Shown: positions 1 to 8,531, numbered from the stretch's first letter. The stretch is DNA of 64,000 nt from Micromonospora globispora (GCF_003857015.1 NZ_QGGF01000612.1:1-64000), one strand, 5' to 3'. Numbers and translations are program-made. The notes: generated from the sequence alone by a model not told the origin.

Positions 1-415
1 CCGGCCGACCGGTACCGCCGGGCCGGATCGCGGGCCGCGCCCCCGGTGCGGCGACCCGGCCGGCCTGGCCGCGCGGGGACTGGGTGACCGGAGCCGAGGG
101 CCGGGCGGGCCCCGGGCCGGTCAGCACGAACGGGAAGGGGACGTGCACGAACGGGTTGCCGTGCCGGATCAGCGCGTCGATCTGACGCTCGTTGAGGCCG
201 TGGGCCTCCAGCACCCGCCGCCCCCAGCGGTGCAGCCGGCAGGGGTACGTCGCGCCGTCGTTGCGGCACTTCGGTCCGGCGGGCCACTCCTCGGCGGCGT
301 GCACCACCACCGCCCGGACCGCGAGCCGGACATCCTCGGGGGTCAGCGGCGCCGGAACCGGCACCTCACCCAGGACCTGATCGATGGGATCCGTCGACTG
401 CTCACCAACTCGCAC
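1..415 (-). CDS. Small conserved actinobacterial protein of unknown function, partial (3' end beyond window)
   Basis: The reading frame starts at a GTG at 415 and stays open to base 1, so the C-terminus is missing. A ribosome site GGGAGG at 422-427 lies 6 bases upstream of the GTG and decides the start. The protein has a conserved block, CRNDGATYPCRLHRWGRRVL, nearly identical to CRNDRAPHPCRLHRWGRRVL in the gene at 35451-35705, so the two are paralogues. After this block comes a proline- and glycine-rich tail that the paralogue lacks. Function is unknown. A possible tiny upstream frame (402-506, ending in TAAELREACRASW) overlaps the start, but it is too short to call. Real gene: fairly sure. 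Function: none assigned. Confidence 0.6.
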   Translation of the reverse strand, partial: MRVGEQSTDPIDQVLGEVPVPAPLTPEDVRLAVRAVVVHAAEEWPAGPKCRNDGATYPCRLHRWGRRVLEAHGLNERQIDALIRHGNPFVHVPFPFVLTGPGPARPSAPVTQSPRGQAGRVAAPGARPAIRPGGTGRP

Positions 416-502
416 GGCAGGCCTCCCGCAGCTCGGCAGCGGTGCGGCTGACCCGCCGCACCACATCCTCGTCGATTGGTACGGAGCCGGACCGGCAGGA
501 GT

Positions 503-1927
503 TCAATCCCCCCATGCGGTCAGCAGGTCCTCCGGAGCGAGCACCCTGATGCCCTCAACCGCCCGCCCGCTGCGCGAGACAGCGATCAGCTCCGTCTTTT
601 CGTCCGCACCGGGCAAGCGGGAGCGGTGCAGCAGCAGCCGGCTCAGGTCGTGTGCGTCGAAGGGACTGTTCTCCAGCCACTTGACCGAGCCGGCAAAGGT
701 GATGCGCCTCGCCACGGGTGCCCGATCGGCACCGACGAGGTCGATCTCCGGATCGTTCGTCCGGGTCCAGTACCCACCGACAACCGCCGTGTTCTCCGGC
801 AGTTGACCGGCCGGCAACCGGCGCAACGACTCACGCACCACCGGTTCGACGGCTCTCCCCCGCCAGGATGTCCAGGACGAGGTGATGCGGGCGAGGGTCA
901 GATCGCCCCGGCCGCGCTCGATCTCCGGCAGCCAAGGGCCGAGGAACGACAGCCAGAACCGCAGGTACGGATCGGAGACGAGGTACCTGGTCTCCCGGGA
1001 CGGCTGGGTGGAGAGGGGGAGGGTCACGTCGACGATCCGCTTGTCGCTCAACAGGCGCAGAGCCCGGGTGAGCGAGGCCTGCGGGATGCCTCCGGCGGCG
1101 CGGCCGATCGACGAGAAGGTGCGCTCCCCGGAACCGATCGCCCGCAGCACCAGACCCGCCTGGGACTGCGCGGGGAACTCGGCGGCCAGCGCCCTCTCTC
1201 CGCTGACGAGCAGTGCCGAGGTGGGATCGGTGACGGCATCGGCGAGATAGTCGGTCAGCGACGAGCCCGCCGGCCACTCGTCGAGGATGAGGGGCAGCCC
1301 ACCGGAAACGAGATAGGCGTCGAACGCCTCGGCCGCGGGCAGGTCGAGCATCTCGGCGACGTCGGCGGGACTCAACGGTGGCACGACCATCTCCGTGGCC
1401 CGCTGGTGGAACGGGCGGCCGTAGTCGTTCAGCGCCTCCATCATCGCGAGGTCTGAACCGATGCAAACCAGGAGGACGGGACGACGCGAGAGTTCCCGGT
1501 CGAACACCTTCTGCAGCGTCCCCTCGAAGCCCGGGTCGGTGGCGATCAGGTAAGGCATCTCGTCCAGCACGACCACGCTCGGCCGGTCGGCCGGCAGCGC
1601 GGCGGCGAGAAGGGTGAGAGCGGCGTCCCAGGTCCGGGGCGCCTGCGCGGCGAACAGGTCGGCGCCGGGCAGCGTCGAGCTTGCCGCCGCCGAGACAAAG
1701 AGGTTCAAGTCGGCGGCGATGGTGGGCTGAGCCGAGGCGGTGAAGAACAGGTGGGGCACCTCGGCCCGCTCGACGAACTCCTCCACCAGCCGGGACTTGC
1801 CGACCCGGCGACGCCCCCGCATCAAGAGCGCCCGTCCCGGTCGGCCGGCGCGCCCGCCGCCCGTGACCCGGCGCAGCATGCCGTCCAGCAGCGCCAGTTC
1901 TCTGGTACGCCCGACGAAACCGTCCAT
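503..1927 (-). CDS. AAA+ ATPase of the archaeal ATPase / DUF234 type
   Basis: The protein has 474 residues. It opens with a typical FVGRTRELALLD motif, followed by a Walker A loop GRRRVGKSRL (about residues 38-47) and a Walker B strand VVVLDEMPYL near residue 120. The middle is helical with a winged-helix-like stretch (FSSIGRAAGGIPQASLTRAL). The C-terminus carries a PD-(D/E)XK-like DUF234 region (NTAVVGGYWTRTNDPEIDLV followed by SVKWL), as is usual in this family. These cytoplasmic ATPases are widespread in archaea and actinomycetes and their cellular role is not settled. The gene stands alone, preceded by an AT-rich direct-repeat promoter region. Family assignment is strong; function is open. 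Confidence 0.82.
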   Translation of the reverse strand: MDGFVGRTRELALLDGMLRRVTGGGRAGRPGRALLMRGRRRVGKSRLVEEFVERAEVPHLFFTASAQPTIAADLNLFVSAAASSTLPGADLFAAQAPRTWDAALTLLAAALPADRPSVVVLDEMPYLIATDPGFEGTLQKVFDRELSRRPVLLVCIGSDLAMMEALNDYGRPFHQRATEMVVPPLSPADVAEMLDLPAAEAFDAYLVSGGLPLILDEWPAGSSLTDYLADAVTDPTSALLVSGERALAAEFPAQSQAGLVLRAIGSGERTFSSIGRAAGGIPQASLTRALRLLSDKRIVDVTLPLSTQPSRETRYLVSDPYLRFWLSFLGPWLPEIERGRGDLTLARITSSWTSWRGRAVEPVVRESLRRLPAGQLPENTAVVGGYWTRTNDPEIDLVGADRAPVARRITFAGSVKWLENSPFDAHDLSRLLLHRSRLPGADEKTELIAVSRSGRAVEGIRVLAPEDLLTAWGD

Positions 1928-1939
1928 GCACTCACTCCA

Positions 1940-1966
1940 GATACAACCAAATTTGATACCACCAAG
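1940..1966. promoter_or_regulatory. Tandem direct repeat upstream of the DUF234 ATPase
   Basis: GATACAACCAAA (1940-1951) and GATACCACCAAG (1955-1966) match at 10 of 12 positions, spaced 15 bases start to start. They sit 13-39 bases before the ATPase start, in a locally AT-rich stretch, where a regulator or the promoter spacer would lie. Read on the gene's strand, the unit is TTGGTGGTATC / TTGGTTGTATC. A regulatory role is inferred. Confidence 0.4.
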
Positions 1967-2055
1967 ATTGAGTGTATGCGTTCATCGATTCGGGCCCCGG
2001 GACCTTGGACCCTGACGGGCGGGCGAGTCGCCCGGATAGCGTCGATCGCGGCTGC

Positions 2056-2391
2056 GGCGGAGCTCGGCTACGTGGCGGAGAACCTGCGCGCCGGCTCACC
2101 CGTACGGTGCAGTGACACGAGCTGACCTCCCGGCTGGCCGCCGGGGCGCACCTGATCGACGTCCGGAGCCCGGCCGAGCACGCCGCCGGCCACATTCCCG
2201 GCGCGGTCAACGTCCCCCTCGACGTACTGCGCGACCGGCTCGACGAGCTGCCCGCCGGTGAGCTGATCGTCTACTGCCAGGTGGGGCAGCGCGGGCACAC
2301 CGCGGCGATGCTGCTGCGCCGGACCGGCCGGGAGGCGTCCAACCTGGACGGGGGGTACCGCACCTGGGCAGCAGCCGGGGGCGCCGGCTGA
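2056..2391 (+). pseudogene. Decayed rhodanese domain, C-terminal remnant of a CoA-disulfide-reductase-like protein
   Basis: The frame ending at the TGA at 2389-2391 encodes a clear rhodanese domain: LIDVRSPAEHAAGHIPGAVN, then the catalytic-cysteine loop YCQVGQRG, then NLDGGYRTW. The frame is closed by a stop at 2113-2115 and has no plausible start codon before the domain. In another frame just upstream, ELGYVAENLRAG resembles the linker that precedes a C-terminal rhodanese domain in FAD-dependent CoA-disulfide reductases. This suggests a frameshift and loss of the oxidoreductase part. The loop YCQVGxRG is typical of that fusion family rather than of stand-alone sulfurtransferases. It is very likely non-functional. 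Confidence 0.7.
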
Positions 2392-2464
2392 CCGGCCGTT
2401 CCGCTGCCGGCCGCCGTCCGGGCCGGTAGCGTTTCCGGCGGGACAGCGAAGCCGGGAGCGTGTG

Positions 2465-2980
2465 ATGACCGAGCAGCAGCCGTACCGGGTGCTGGCCCGG
2501 CACCCCCGCTTCGAGCTGCGCCGCTACCCGGCCCACCTGGTGGCCGAGGTACGCGTCGAGGGTCCCTTCGAGAAGGCCGGCAACGAGGCGTTCCGGCCGC
2601 TGGCCCGGTACATCGGCGGGGCGAACCGGTCCCGAAGGGAGATCCCGATGACGGCGCCGGTGGTCCAGGAGGAGGGCGACCAGCCCGGTTGCTGGTTGGT
2701 GCGGTTCGTGATGCCGGCGAGCTTCACCGCGGCGACGCTGCCTGAGCCGGAGGATCCCCGCATCACCACCCGGGAGATTCCCGCGCAGCTCGCCGCCGCA
2801 GTGCGCTTCTCCGGCCGGTGGAGCGCCCGCGCGCTCGAGGAACGGGCCACCGCGCTGGGTCGGGCGGTCACCGCCGCCGGGCTCCAGCCGACCGACGCGG
2901 TCCGGTACGCCCGCTTCGACCCACCGTGGAAGCCCTGGTTTCTGCGCCGTAACGAGGTCGTCCTCCCGGTCGTCGAATAG
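2465..2980 (+). CDS. SOUL family heme-binding protein
   Basis: The 171-residue protein shows the SOUL signature throughout: YRVLARHPRFELRRYPAHLV at the start, NEAFRPLARYIGGANRSRREIPMTAPVV in the middle (quoted in part: REIPMTAPVV), and RFDPPWKPWFLRRNEVVLPV at the end. SOUL proteins bind heme or other tetrapyrroles in the cytoplasm; their role in bacteria is mostly unproven. The ATG at 2465 is preferred; a GTG lies directly before it at 2462. The gene stands alone between the rhodanese remnant and a lipoprotein gene. Family identity is clear. Confidence 0.88.
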   Translation: MTEQQPYRVLARHPRFELRRYPAHLVAEVRVEGPFEKAGNEAFRPLARYIGGANRSRREIPMTAPVVQEEGDQPGCWLVRFVMPASFTAATLPEPEDPRITTREIPAQLAAAVRFSGRWSARALEERATALGRAVTAAGLQPTDAVRYARFDPPWKPWFLRRNEVVLPVVE

Positions 2981-3038
2981 GTCGGCGCCGGCGGTCGCCG
3001 GGTCACCCCTAGAATCCCGGTGTCCCGCCCCGGCTCAG

Positions 3039-3551
3039 ATGGGAAGTCCCGTGCGTCGCTGGCCCGCCGCCCTGGCCCTGGTCCTGCTGCTCGCCGGCTG
3101 CGGGGGCCAGCAGGTCAAACCGGCCACCCAGCTGCCGGCCTGGCAGGCCCCCTCGGCGAGCGCCGCGGCTCCGCTGACCATGAAGGAGGCCAAGGGCCGG
3201 TACCTGGCGATCGTGGCGCCGTACAACACGGCGCTGGAGGAGCTGGAGGACGCCCTGAAGGCCGGCAAGCCGTGGCGGACGGTGCGCAGCCTGGCCCGCA
3301 CGGTCGCCACCACCAACGCCGCCCACGCCGAGCAGCTGCGCACCACCGCCTGGCCGGCGAACGTGCAGACCCCGGTCGCCGCGCTGCTCAAGGAGAACGA
3401 CCTGGCCCTGCCGCACTGGCAGCGGGCCGGCGCCGCGACGAGCGCCGAGGCGTTGATGCGGGAGATCCGGGCGGCCGCCGCGCACGACGGCGGCACGCAG
3501 GCGAACAAGGTACGCGCCACCCTCGGGCTGCCCGTCTACAAGGAGTCCTGA
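3039..3551 (+). CDS. Secreted lipoprotein of unknown function
   Basis: The 170-residue protein begins with a basic n-region (MGSPVRRW), a hydrophobic stretch and a lipobox LLAGC at about residues 18-22, so it should be exported and anchored to the outer face of the membrane. The mature part is helical and alanine-rich, with no recognised domain. It contains TMKEAKGRYLAIVAPYNTAL and ends near TLGLPVYKES. Its stop overlaps the stop of the convergent membrane-protein gene by 16 bases. The lipoprotein call is strong; its role is unknown. Confidence 0.8.
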   Translation: MGSPVRRWPAALALVLLLAGCGGQQVKPATQLPAWQAPSASAAAPLTMKEAKGRYLAIVAPYNTALEELEDALKAGKPWRTVRSLARTVATTNAAHAEQLRTTAWPANVQTPVAALLKENDLALPHWQRAGAATSAEALMREIRAAAAHDGGTQANKVRATLGLPVYKES

Positions 3552-4579
3552 CCCGCTTTCCCGACCGGCTGCCCCGGCTCCGAATGCCGGCAGTCGGCGG
3601 AATAGCCGAGGCCGATCTGCCGGGCCAGGAACACCCCGATCACGAGCCCGGCCACCAGCCCGACCATGGAGACCAACACGTCGGAGTCGGCGTCGCTGAT
3701 GGAGATGTTGCCGCTCAGCGCCGTCATCACCGGTCCGATCGGAACCAAGTTGGTCACCGTGACCAGGATGATCACCAGTACCGGCAGACCGACGGCGATT
3801 GAGACGCCAGCCAGAACGTGCCGACCCCAATGCGGTCGCCCGTCCGGGTGGTCCCAGGCGAGCAGGGTGATCCCGGTCAGCAGCAGGACAGCGGTCGCCC
3901 ACATGGGCAGGACCCGCGGGTCAGGCGGAAGCAGGCGGGTCGCGGTGAGCCCGGCGAGCCCGGCCATGGCCAGCCCGGCGGTCAGCCACCGGCGGGCACC
4001 GGTGACCGACCCGGCGGCGGCCAGCGCGCAGGAGAGCGTCAGCGCCAGCATCAGCACCCCGGTGGTGAGGCCGGCCCACGTGAGCTGCGGCTCCCGGTCG
4101 GTGGGCGACTCGACGCCGGCGCCGAAGACCGCCAGGACGGCCGCGACGCAGGCGCAGACCAGCAACGTACGCCGGGCGGCGACCTCGTCCACGTCGTCGC
4201 CGGGCCGGCGGCGGAGCAGCAGCACCGCCCCGGCCAGCACGGCGCACCCGGCGATGGCGAGCGGCGCCACGTAGGCCCAGCCCTCCAGGTCGGACCGGTC
4301 GACAGCGACGTCGGCCAACAGCCAGCCGACACCGAGCAGGGCCGCGATCCGGGTCGGCACCCGCCGGCCGCCGGCCGCGAGGACCAGCCCGAGCACAATC
4401 GCGATCAGGGCGGTGAACCGCAGGTCCCGCGCCCAGTAGGTGTTGTTCCCGGGCAGCACCTCGGACCAGGGCCCGGCCGGCTCGGTCAGCGGTTGCAGCA
4501 CCGCCATGCCGACCGCCCACCACAGGACCGACGCGGCGGCGAGGAGCAGCCCGACGCCGTACCGCGGATTCACGCGCAT
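3536..4579 (-). CDS. Multi-pass membrane protein of unknown function
   Basis: From the ATG at 4579 (MRVNPRYGVGLLLAAASVLW) the protein has 347 residues with about eight hydrophobic segments, an Arg/Asp-rich loop RRRPGDDVDEVAARR, and a cytoplasmic-looking tail. A longer frame back to 4705 exists, but it would overlap the divergent ParA gene and lacks a hydrophobic start, so the internal ATG is preferred. No transporter family motif is recognised. It converges on the lipoprotein gene with overlapping stops and diverges from parA. Confidence 0.72.
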   Translation of the reverse strand: MRVNPRYGVGLLLAAASVLWWAVGMAVLQPLTEPAGPWSEVLPGNNTYWARDLRFTALIAIVLGLVLAAGGRRVPTRIAALLGVGWLLADVAVDRSDLEGWAYVAPLAIAGCAVLAGAVLLLRRRPGDDVDEVAARRTLLVCACVAAVLAVFGAGVESPTDREPQLTWAGLTTGVLMLALTLSCALAAAGSVTGARRWLTAGLAMAGLAGLTATRLLPPDPRVLPMWATAVLLLTGITLLAWDHPDGRPHWGRHVLAGVSIAVGLPVLVIILVTVTNLVPIGPVMTALSGNISISDADSDVLVSMVGLVAGLVIGVFLARQIGLGYSADCRHSEPGQPVGKAGQDSL

Positions 4580-4682
4580 GGGCTGGACGCTATCCGCTGG
4601 CTGCCGCACCAGCGACCCCGGCGCTGGGCGGTCTGTCCCAAACGCCGATCGCCCGTTACCGTTCCCGGTCGGGGAGGTGCCG

Positions 4683-5615
4683 GTGTACGTCGTGTCGGTG
4701 ATCAACTACAAGGGCGGGGTGGGCAAGACCACGGTGACCGCCAACCTCGGCGCGGAACTGGCGAACCGGGGCATGAAGGTGCTGCTGATCGACCTCGATC
4801 CGCAGACCAGCCTCACATTCAGCTTCTACGACCCGGACGACTGGCGGGAGCGGTTGCGCGACGCGAGGACCGTGAAGCGCTGGTACGACAGCCTGCGCGG
4901 GGACGACGGGCCGGTCACCCTCGGCGATCTGGTGGTCTCCCCCGGGCCGGCCAACGCGCACATCACCGGCACCGGCCGGCTCGACCTGATCGCCTCCCAC
5001 CTGGGGCTGATCGACATCGACCTGGCCCTGGCCCGCGGCGTGGCCAACGGCGAGGAATACGACGCCGAGCTGTTCCGGGTACGCGGCGCGTTGGCGCGGG
5101 CGCTGCACGAGCACGTGCTGGATCCGTACGACATGGTGCTGATCGACTGCCCGCCGAACTTCAACGTGGTCACCCAGTCGGCGATCATCGCGAGCGATCA
5201 CCTGGTCATCCCGGCCCGGGCCGACTACCTGTCCACCCTCGGCATCGACTACCTCTACGGCAACGTGCAGGAGCTGGTCGAGCGGTACAACGCCGACGCC
5301 CGCCGGTTCGCCACCGTCCGGCGGCACCACAAGGTGGCGCCGGGCATCGCCGGTGTGGTGTTCACGATGATCCAGCTCATGGCGCAGCGGCCGATCGCCG
5401 CCCATCAGGGCTTCATGGACCAGACCCGGGCGCTGGGCCTGCCGGTCTTCCCCACCGCGCTGCGGGAGAACGTCAGTCTCTACGCCAGCAACACCCCGCG
5501 CGGGGTCCCGGTGGTGCTCCGCAACCGGCTGACCGTCCCCGCGGTCCGCGACGAGCTGCGCCAGCTCACCACCGAGTTCCTCGAGAACCTCCAGCCGGAA
5601 AGGGCGGCGGCATGA
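4683..5615 (+). CDS. parA-like: ParA/MinD-like ATPase
   Basis: The 310-residue protein begins VYVVSVINYKGGVGKTTVTA: a deviant Walker A motif KGGVGKTT with the signature lysine, at the very N-terminus. It is followed by VLLIDLDPQTSLT (Walker A' type) and VLIDCPPNFN (Walker B). Such P-loop ATPases dimerise on ATP and position DNA or protein cargo. The GTG at 4683 is chosen because GGGGAGG at 4671-4677 lies 5 bases upstream. The stop overlaps the next start by four bases (ATGA), so the two genes are translationally coupled. The partner is not a ParB. It resembles the stand-alone ParA-like proteins of actinomycetes rather than the chromosomal parAB pair, which sits at oriC. Confidence 0.88.
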   Translation: MYVVSVINYKGGVGKTTVTANLGAELANRGMKVLLIDLDPQTSLTFSFYDPDDWRERLRDARTVKRWYDSLRGDDGPVTLGDLVVSPGPANAHITGTGRLDLIASHLGLIDIDLALARGVANGEEYDAELFRVRGALARALHEHVLDPYDMVLIDCPPNFNVVTQSAIIASDHLVIPARADYLSTLGIDYLYGNVQELVERYNADARRFATVRRHHKVAPGIAGVVFTMIQLMAQRPIAAHQGFMDQTRALGLPVFPTALRENVSLYASNTPRGVPVVLRNRLTVPAVRDELRQLTTEFLENLQPERAAA

Positions 5616-6031
5616 CGAACGCGAAGCTCTCCATCGCCGTGCTGGCCCGGGTCGCCGAGTTCCTCCAGGAGCTGCCGGAGGCCGACGTCGCCGATCTCGC
5701 CGCGGGCCGGGCCCGGCTGGCGGTGGTGCCGTTCGGCGCCTCGGCCCCACGGGTGCCGGCCGCGCGACGTCCCTCCCGGACCGTCGGCGCCCACCGGCCG
5801 GCCGCGCCGGCCCTCGATCCGGACGGCGCCCGCGCGACGCTCACCGCCATGGGCAGCCGCGACGAGGGTACGGTCTACCTGTCCCCGTGGAACGCCAAGG
5901 ACCTCAGGGTGCTGGCGGCGCACCTGGAGATGCGCGGGGTGACCGGCCTGAAGAAGGCGGACCTGATCGACCGGATCGTCGACCGGACCATCGGATACCG
6001 GGTCAACTCCTCGGCCATCCGCCAGCTCTGA
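5612..6031 (+). CDS. SAP/Rho_N-like small DNA-binding partner of the ParA-like ATPase
   Basis: The protein has 139 residues. The N-terminal 45 residues are helical (LARVAEFLQELPEADVADLA); the middle is a Pro/Arg/Ala linker. The C-terminal part, LRVLAAHLEMRGVTGLKKAD followed by LIDRIVDRTIGYRVN, has the helix-turn-helix spacing of SAP or Rho N-terminal domains, which bind nucleic acid. The ATG overlaps the parA stop, so stoichiometric production with ParA is expected. Taken together the pair looks like a minimal ATPase/adaptor positioning module. The domain call rests on pattern and spacing only. Confidence 0.62.
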   Translation: MTNAKLSIAVLARVAEFLQELPEADVADLAAGRARLAVVPFGASAPRVPAARRPSRTVGAHRPAAPALDPDGARATLTAMGSRDEGTVYLSPWNAKDLRVLAAHLEMRGVTGLKKADLIDRIVDRTIGYRVNSSAIRQL

Positions 6032-6095
6032 CGGAAGGCGCCGGAAGCGGTACGGGCACTAGGCTGAGGGCCCTCATCGAGAGCGAGGAGGCGGC

Positions 6096-6638
6096 ATGAG
6101 CCGGTACGTCGCCCTGCTGCGCGGCATCAACGTCGGCACCGCCACCCGGATCGCGATGGCCGACCTGCGCCGCCTCGTGACCGACCTGGGCCACGAGGAC
6201 GTGAAGACCTACCTGCAGAGCGGCAACGTCGTCTTCACCAGTACGGCGACGGACACCGCGAAGCTGGCGCGGGGCATCGAGCGGGCGATCGCCGACGAGC
6301 TGGGGATGACCGTCCCGGTGCTGGTCCGCAGCGGCGCCGAGCTGGCCGAGGTGATGGCGGCCAGCCCGTACGCGAAGAAGCAGGACGACCCGGCCCGGCT
6401 GCTGGTGGCGTTCCTGTCGGCCGAGCCCACCAAGGCCCGGGTCGCCGAGCTAACCGTGCCGGGCGGCGAGAACGTCGAGTACACGGTGGCCGGTCGGGAG
6501 GTCCACCTGCACTTCCCCGACGGCGGGTACGGCCGGAGCAAGTTCACCAACGCGTACCTGGAGAAGAAGCTCGACGTGGTGGCGACCACCCGGAACTGGA
6601 AGTCCGTGCAGGCGCTGCGGGAGATGGCCGACGCCTAA
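6096..6638 (+). CDS. DUF1697 family protein
   Basis: The 180-residue protein starts MSRYVALLRGINVGTATRIA, the hallmark of DUF1697, and continues with KTYLQSGNVVFTSTATDTAK and near the end GRSKFTNAYLEKKLDVVATT and RNWKSVQAL, all conserved in the family. Length is normal. The ATG follows GAGGAGG. The function of DUF1697 proteins is unknown; they are small soluble cytoplasmic proteins, common in actinomycetes. The gene appears monocistronic. Confidence 0.85.
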   Translation: MSRYVALLRGINVGTATRIAMADLRRLVTDLGHEDVKTYLQSGNVVFTSTATDTAKLARGIERAIADELGMTVPVLVRSGAELAEVMAASPYAKKQDDPARLLVAFLSAEPTKARVAELTVPGGENVEYTVAGREVHLHFPDGGYGRSKFTNAYLEKKLDVVATTRNWKSVQALREMADA

Positions 6639-6795
6639 GCACCGCACCTGAGCCCCGGCGGGCTGACTTGGCGCAGATTAGCCGGGCAGTCGGTGAGGAG
6701 CGCGTTGCAGCGGGTACCACGAACAGGTTGCACGGCCCGGCGCAACGTGTGGAAGCGTTTCCGGGCGCCCCCGACCGATGGGAGACAAGGCTTCG

Positions 6796-7650
6796 ATGGC
6801 CGCGAACACCATTCCCCAGATCCCGCTCAACGACGGCAACACCATCCCGCAGCTCGGCTTCGGGGTCTTCCAGATCGAGCCGAAGGACACCGCCGAGGCG
6901 GTCGGTCGGGCCCTCGAGGTCGGTTACCGGCACATCGACACCGCCGAGATGTACGGCAACGAGGCCGAGGTGGGCCAGGCGGTCCGCACCTCCGGGCTGG
7001 ACCGCGGCGACGTCTACGTCACCAGCAAGCTGAACAACGGCTTCCACCGTCCCGACGACGCCCGCAAGGCGTTCGAGTCGACGCTGGCGGCGTTGAAGTT
7101 CGACTACATCGACCTGTTCCTGATCCACTGGCCGCTGCCGACCCTCTACGACGGTGACTTCGTCTCCACCTGGAAGGTGCTGGAGGAGTTCCAGCGCGAC
7201 GGCCGGGCCCGCTCGATCGGCGTCTCCAACTTCCAGGTCCCGCACCTGGAGCGGCTCGCCGCCGAGGCGGACGTGGTGCCGGCGGTGAACCAGATCGAGG
7301 TGCACCCGTACTTCGGCAACGAGGAGGTGCGCGCGTACGGCAAGGCGCACAACATCCTCACCGAGGCGTGGTCGCCGATCGCGCAGGGCAAGGTGCTCGA
7401 CGACCCGACCCTGGTCGACATCGCCGAGCAGGTCGGCCGGACGGTGGCGCAGGTGGTGCTGCGCTGGCACGTGCAGCGCGGCGACGTCGTCTTCCCGAAG
7501 TCGACCACGCCGAAGCGGATCGAGGAGAACTTCCAGATCTTCGACTTCGAGCTGGACGACGCGACGATGGAGCGGATCACCGCGCTGGACAAGGGCGAGG
7601 CCGGCCGTCAGGGCCCGAACCCGGACACGTTCGACTACGTCCCGAGCTGA
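6796..7650 (+). CDS. Aldo/keto reductase (2,5-diketo-D-gluconate reductase type)
   Basis: The protein has about 284 residues, the usual AKR size. It shows the family signatures in order: IPQLGFGVFQIE, GYRHIDTAEMYGNEAEVG (catalytic Asp and Tyr), VYVTSKLNN (catalytic Lys), YIDLFLIHWPLP (catalytic His), IGVSNF, NQIEVHPYF and VVFPKSTTPKRIEENF (NADPH 2'-phosphate site). It should reduce aldehydes or ketones with NADPH in the cytosol; the substrate cannot be read from sequence. The ATG at 6796 is preferred because GGAGA at 6781-6785 precedes it; an upstream ATG at 6778 is possible. It ends at a strong hairpin shared with the convergent XRE gene. Confidence 0.9.
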   Translation: MAANTIPQIPLNDGNTIPQLGFGVFQIEPKDTAEAVGRALEVGYRHIDTAEMYGNEAEVGQAVRTSGLDRGDVYVTSKLNNGFHRPDDARKAFESTLAALKFDYIDLFLIHWPLPTLYDGDFVSTWKVLEEFQRDGRARSIGVSNFQVPHLERLAAEADVVPAVNQIEVHPYFGNEEVRAYGKAHNILTEAWSPIAQGKVLDDPTLVDIAEQVGRTVAQVVLRWHVQRGDVVFPKSTTPKRIEENFQIFDFELDDATMERITALDKGEAGRQGPNPDTFDYVPS

Positions 7651-7657
7651 GTCGACG

Positions 7658-7689
7658 GAAGAAGGGGCTCCCTCGGGGGCCCCTTCTTC
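7658..7689. terminator. Bidirectional terminator hairpin
   Basis: GAAGAAGGGGC (7658-7668) pairs perfectly with GCCCCTTCTTC (7679-7689), an 11-bp stem around a 10-base loop. It lies between the convergent stops of the aldo/keto reductase (7650) and the XRE regulator (7698), and the outer A/T pairs give short U-rich tails in both directions. Confidence 0.75.
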
Positions 7690-7697
7690 GTGCTTGG

Positions 7698-8531
7698 TCA
7701 GGAGCCGACGCGCTCGGCGAGGCGGCGGAAGGCCGCCTGGGTCGGCGAGCCCGGTTCGGGCACGTAGACGATCAGTCGCTGGTCGGTCTCCGGCACGTGC
7801 AGCACCCGGCACTCGAACTCCAGCGGCCCGAGCTCCGGGTGGGCGACCCGCTTGACGGTCGGGCGGCGCTCGCTGACCTCGTGCTCGGCCCAGAGCGCGG
7901 CGAACGGGGGCGACACCCCGAGCAGCTCGGTGACCAGCGCGGCGATCGCCGGATCGCCGGGCCAGCGGCCGTACGCGGCCCGCAGGTCCGCGATCGTGGT
8001 GCGGGCGAACCGCAGCAGCTCCGGGTCGTCCTCCGGGAAGGGCCGGCGGAACATCCAGCGGATCATGTTCCGCTCGTCGACCGGCACCGCCGACAGGTCG
8101 CCCACGAAGAAGGTGGCCAGCCGGTTCCACGCCAGCACGTCGTAGCGGGCGTCGACCAGGTACGCCGGGGTCTCGGTCATCGCGTCCAGCAGATGCCGCA
8201 GCCCCGGGGTCACCTCGCGGCTCGGCCCGGCCGACGGCGGCGGGGCCTCCCCGGCGAGCCGGAACAGGTACTCCCGCTCGTCCCGGGTGAGCAGCAGCGC
8301 CCGGGCCAGCGCGGCGAGCACCTGCCGGGACGGGTGCGGCCCCCGGCCCTGTTCGAGGCGGATGTAGTAGTCGATCGACATGCCGGCGAGCTGGGCGACC
8401 TCCTGCCGGCGCAGGCCGGGCGTGCGGCGGCGTACCCCGTCGGGAAGGCCGACCTCGGCGGGGCGCAGCCGGGCGCGGCGGCTGCGCAGGAACGCCGCCA
8501 GTTCGTCGCGCCGCAACCCGCTGCTCGTCAT
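7698..8531 (-). CDS. XRE-family transcriptional regulator with MmyB-like ligand domain
   Basis: The 277-residue protein has an N-terminal helix-turn-helix (GLRRQEVAQLAGMSIDYYIR followed by LEQGRGPHPS) and a C-terminal MmyB-like region (YDVLAWNRLATFFVGDLSAV and later LGPLEFECRVLHVPETDQRL). This layout is very common in actinomycetes, where the regulator usually controls a neighbouring dehydrogenase. The ATG at 8531 gives the normal family start MTSSGLRRDELAAFLRSRR. The gene diverges from an SDR gene with 103 bases between starts, so the SDR is its likely target. Family is certain; target is inferred. Confidence 0.88.
   Translation of the reverse strand: MTSSGLRRDELAAFLRSRRARLRPAEVGLPDGVRRRTPGLRRQEVAQLAGMSIDYYIRLEQGRGPHPSRQVLAALARALLLTRDEREYLFRLAGEAPPPSAGPSREVTPGLRHLLDAMTETPAYLVDARYDVLAWNRLATFFVGDLSAVPVDERNMIRWMFRRPFPEDDPELLRFARTTIADLRAAYGRWPGDPAIAALVTELLGVSPPFAALWAEHEVSERRPTVKRVAHPELGPLEFECRVLHVPETDQRLIVYVPEPGSPTQAAFRRLAERVGS

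Noticed and set aside
402-506. Tiny minus-strand frame ending in TAAELREACRASW before the edge gene
   Set aside because: It is coding-like, but only 20-34 codons long, overlaps both neighbours and has no well-placed ribosome site.
3818-5600. A long plus-strand frame covering the membrane protein and ParA genes, out of the ParA frame
   Set aside because: Only its last 139 codons (from 5612) form the SAP/Rho_N-like gene; the rest is a low-complexity shadow.
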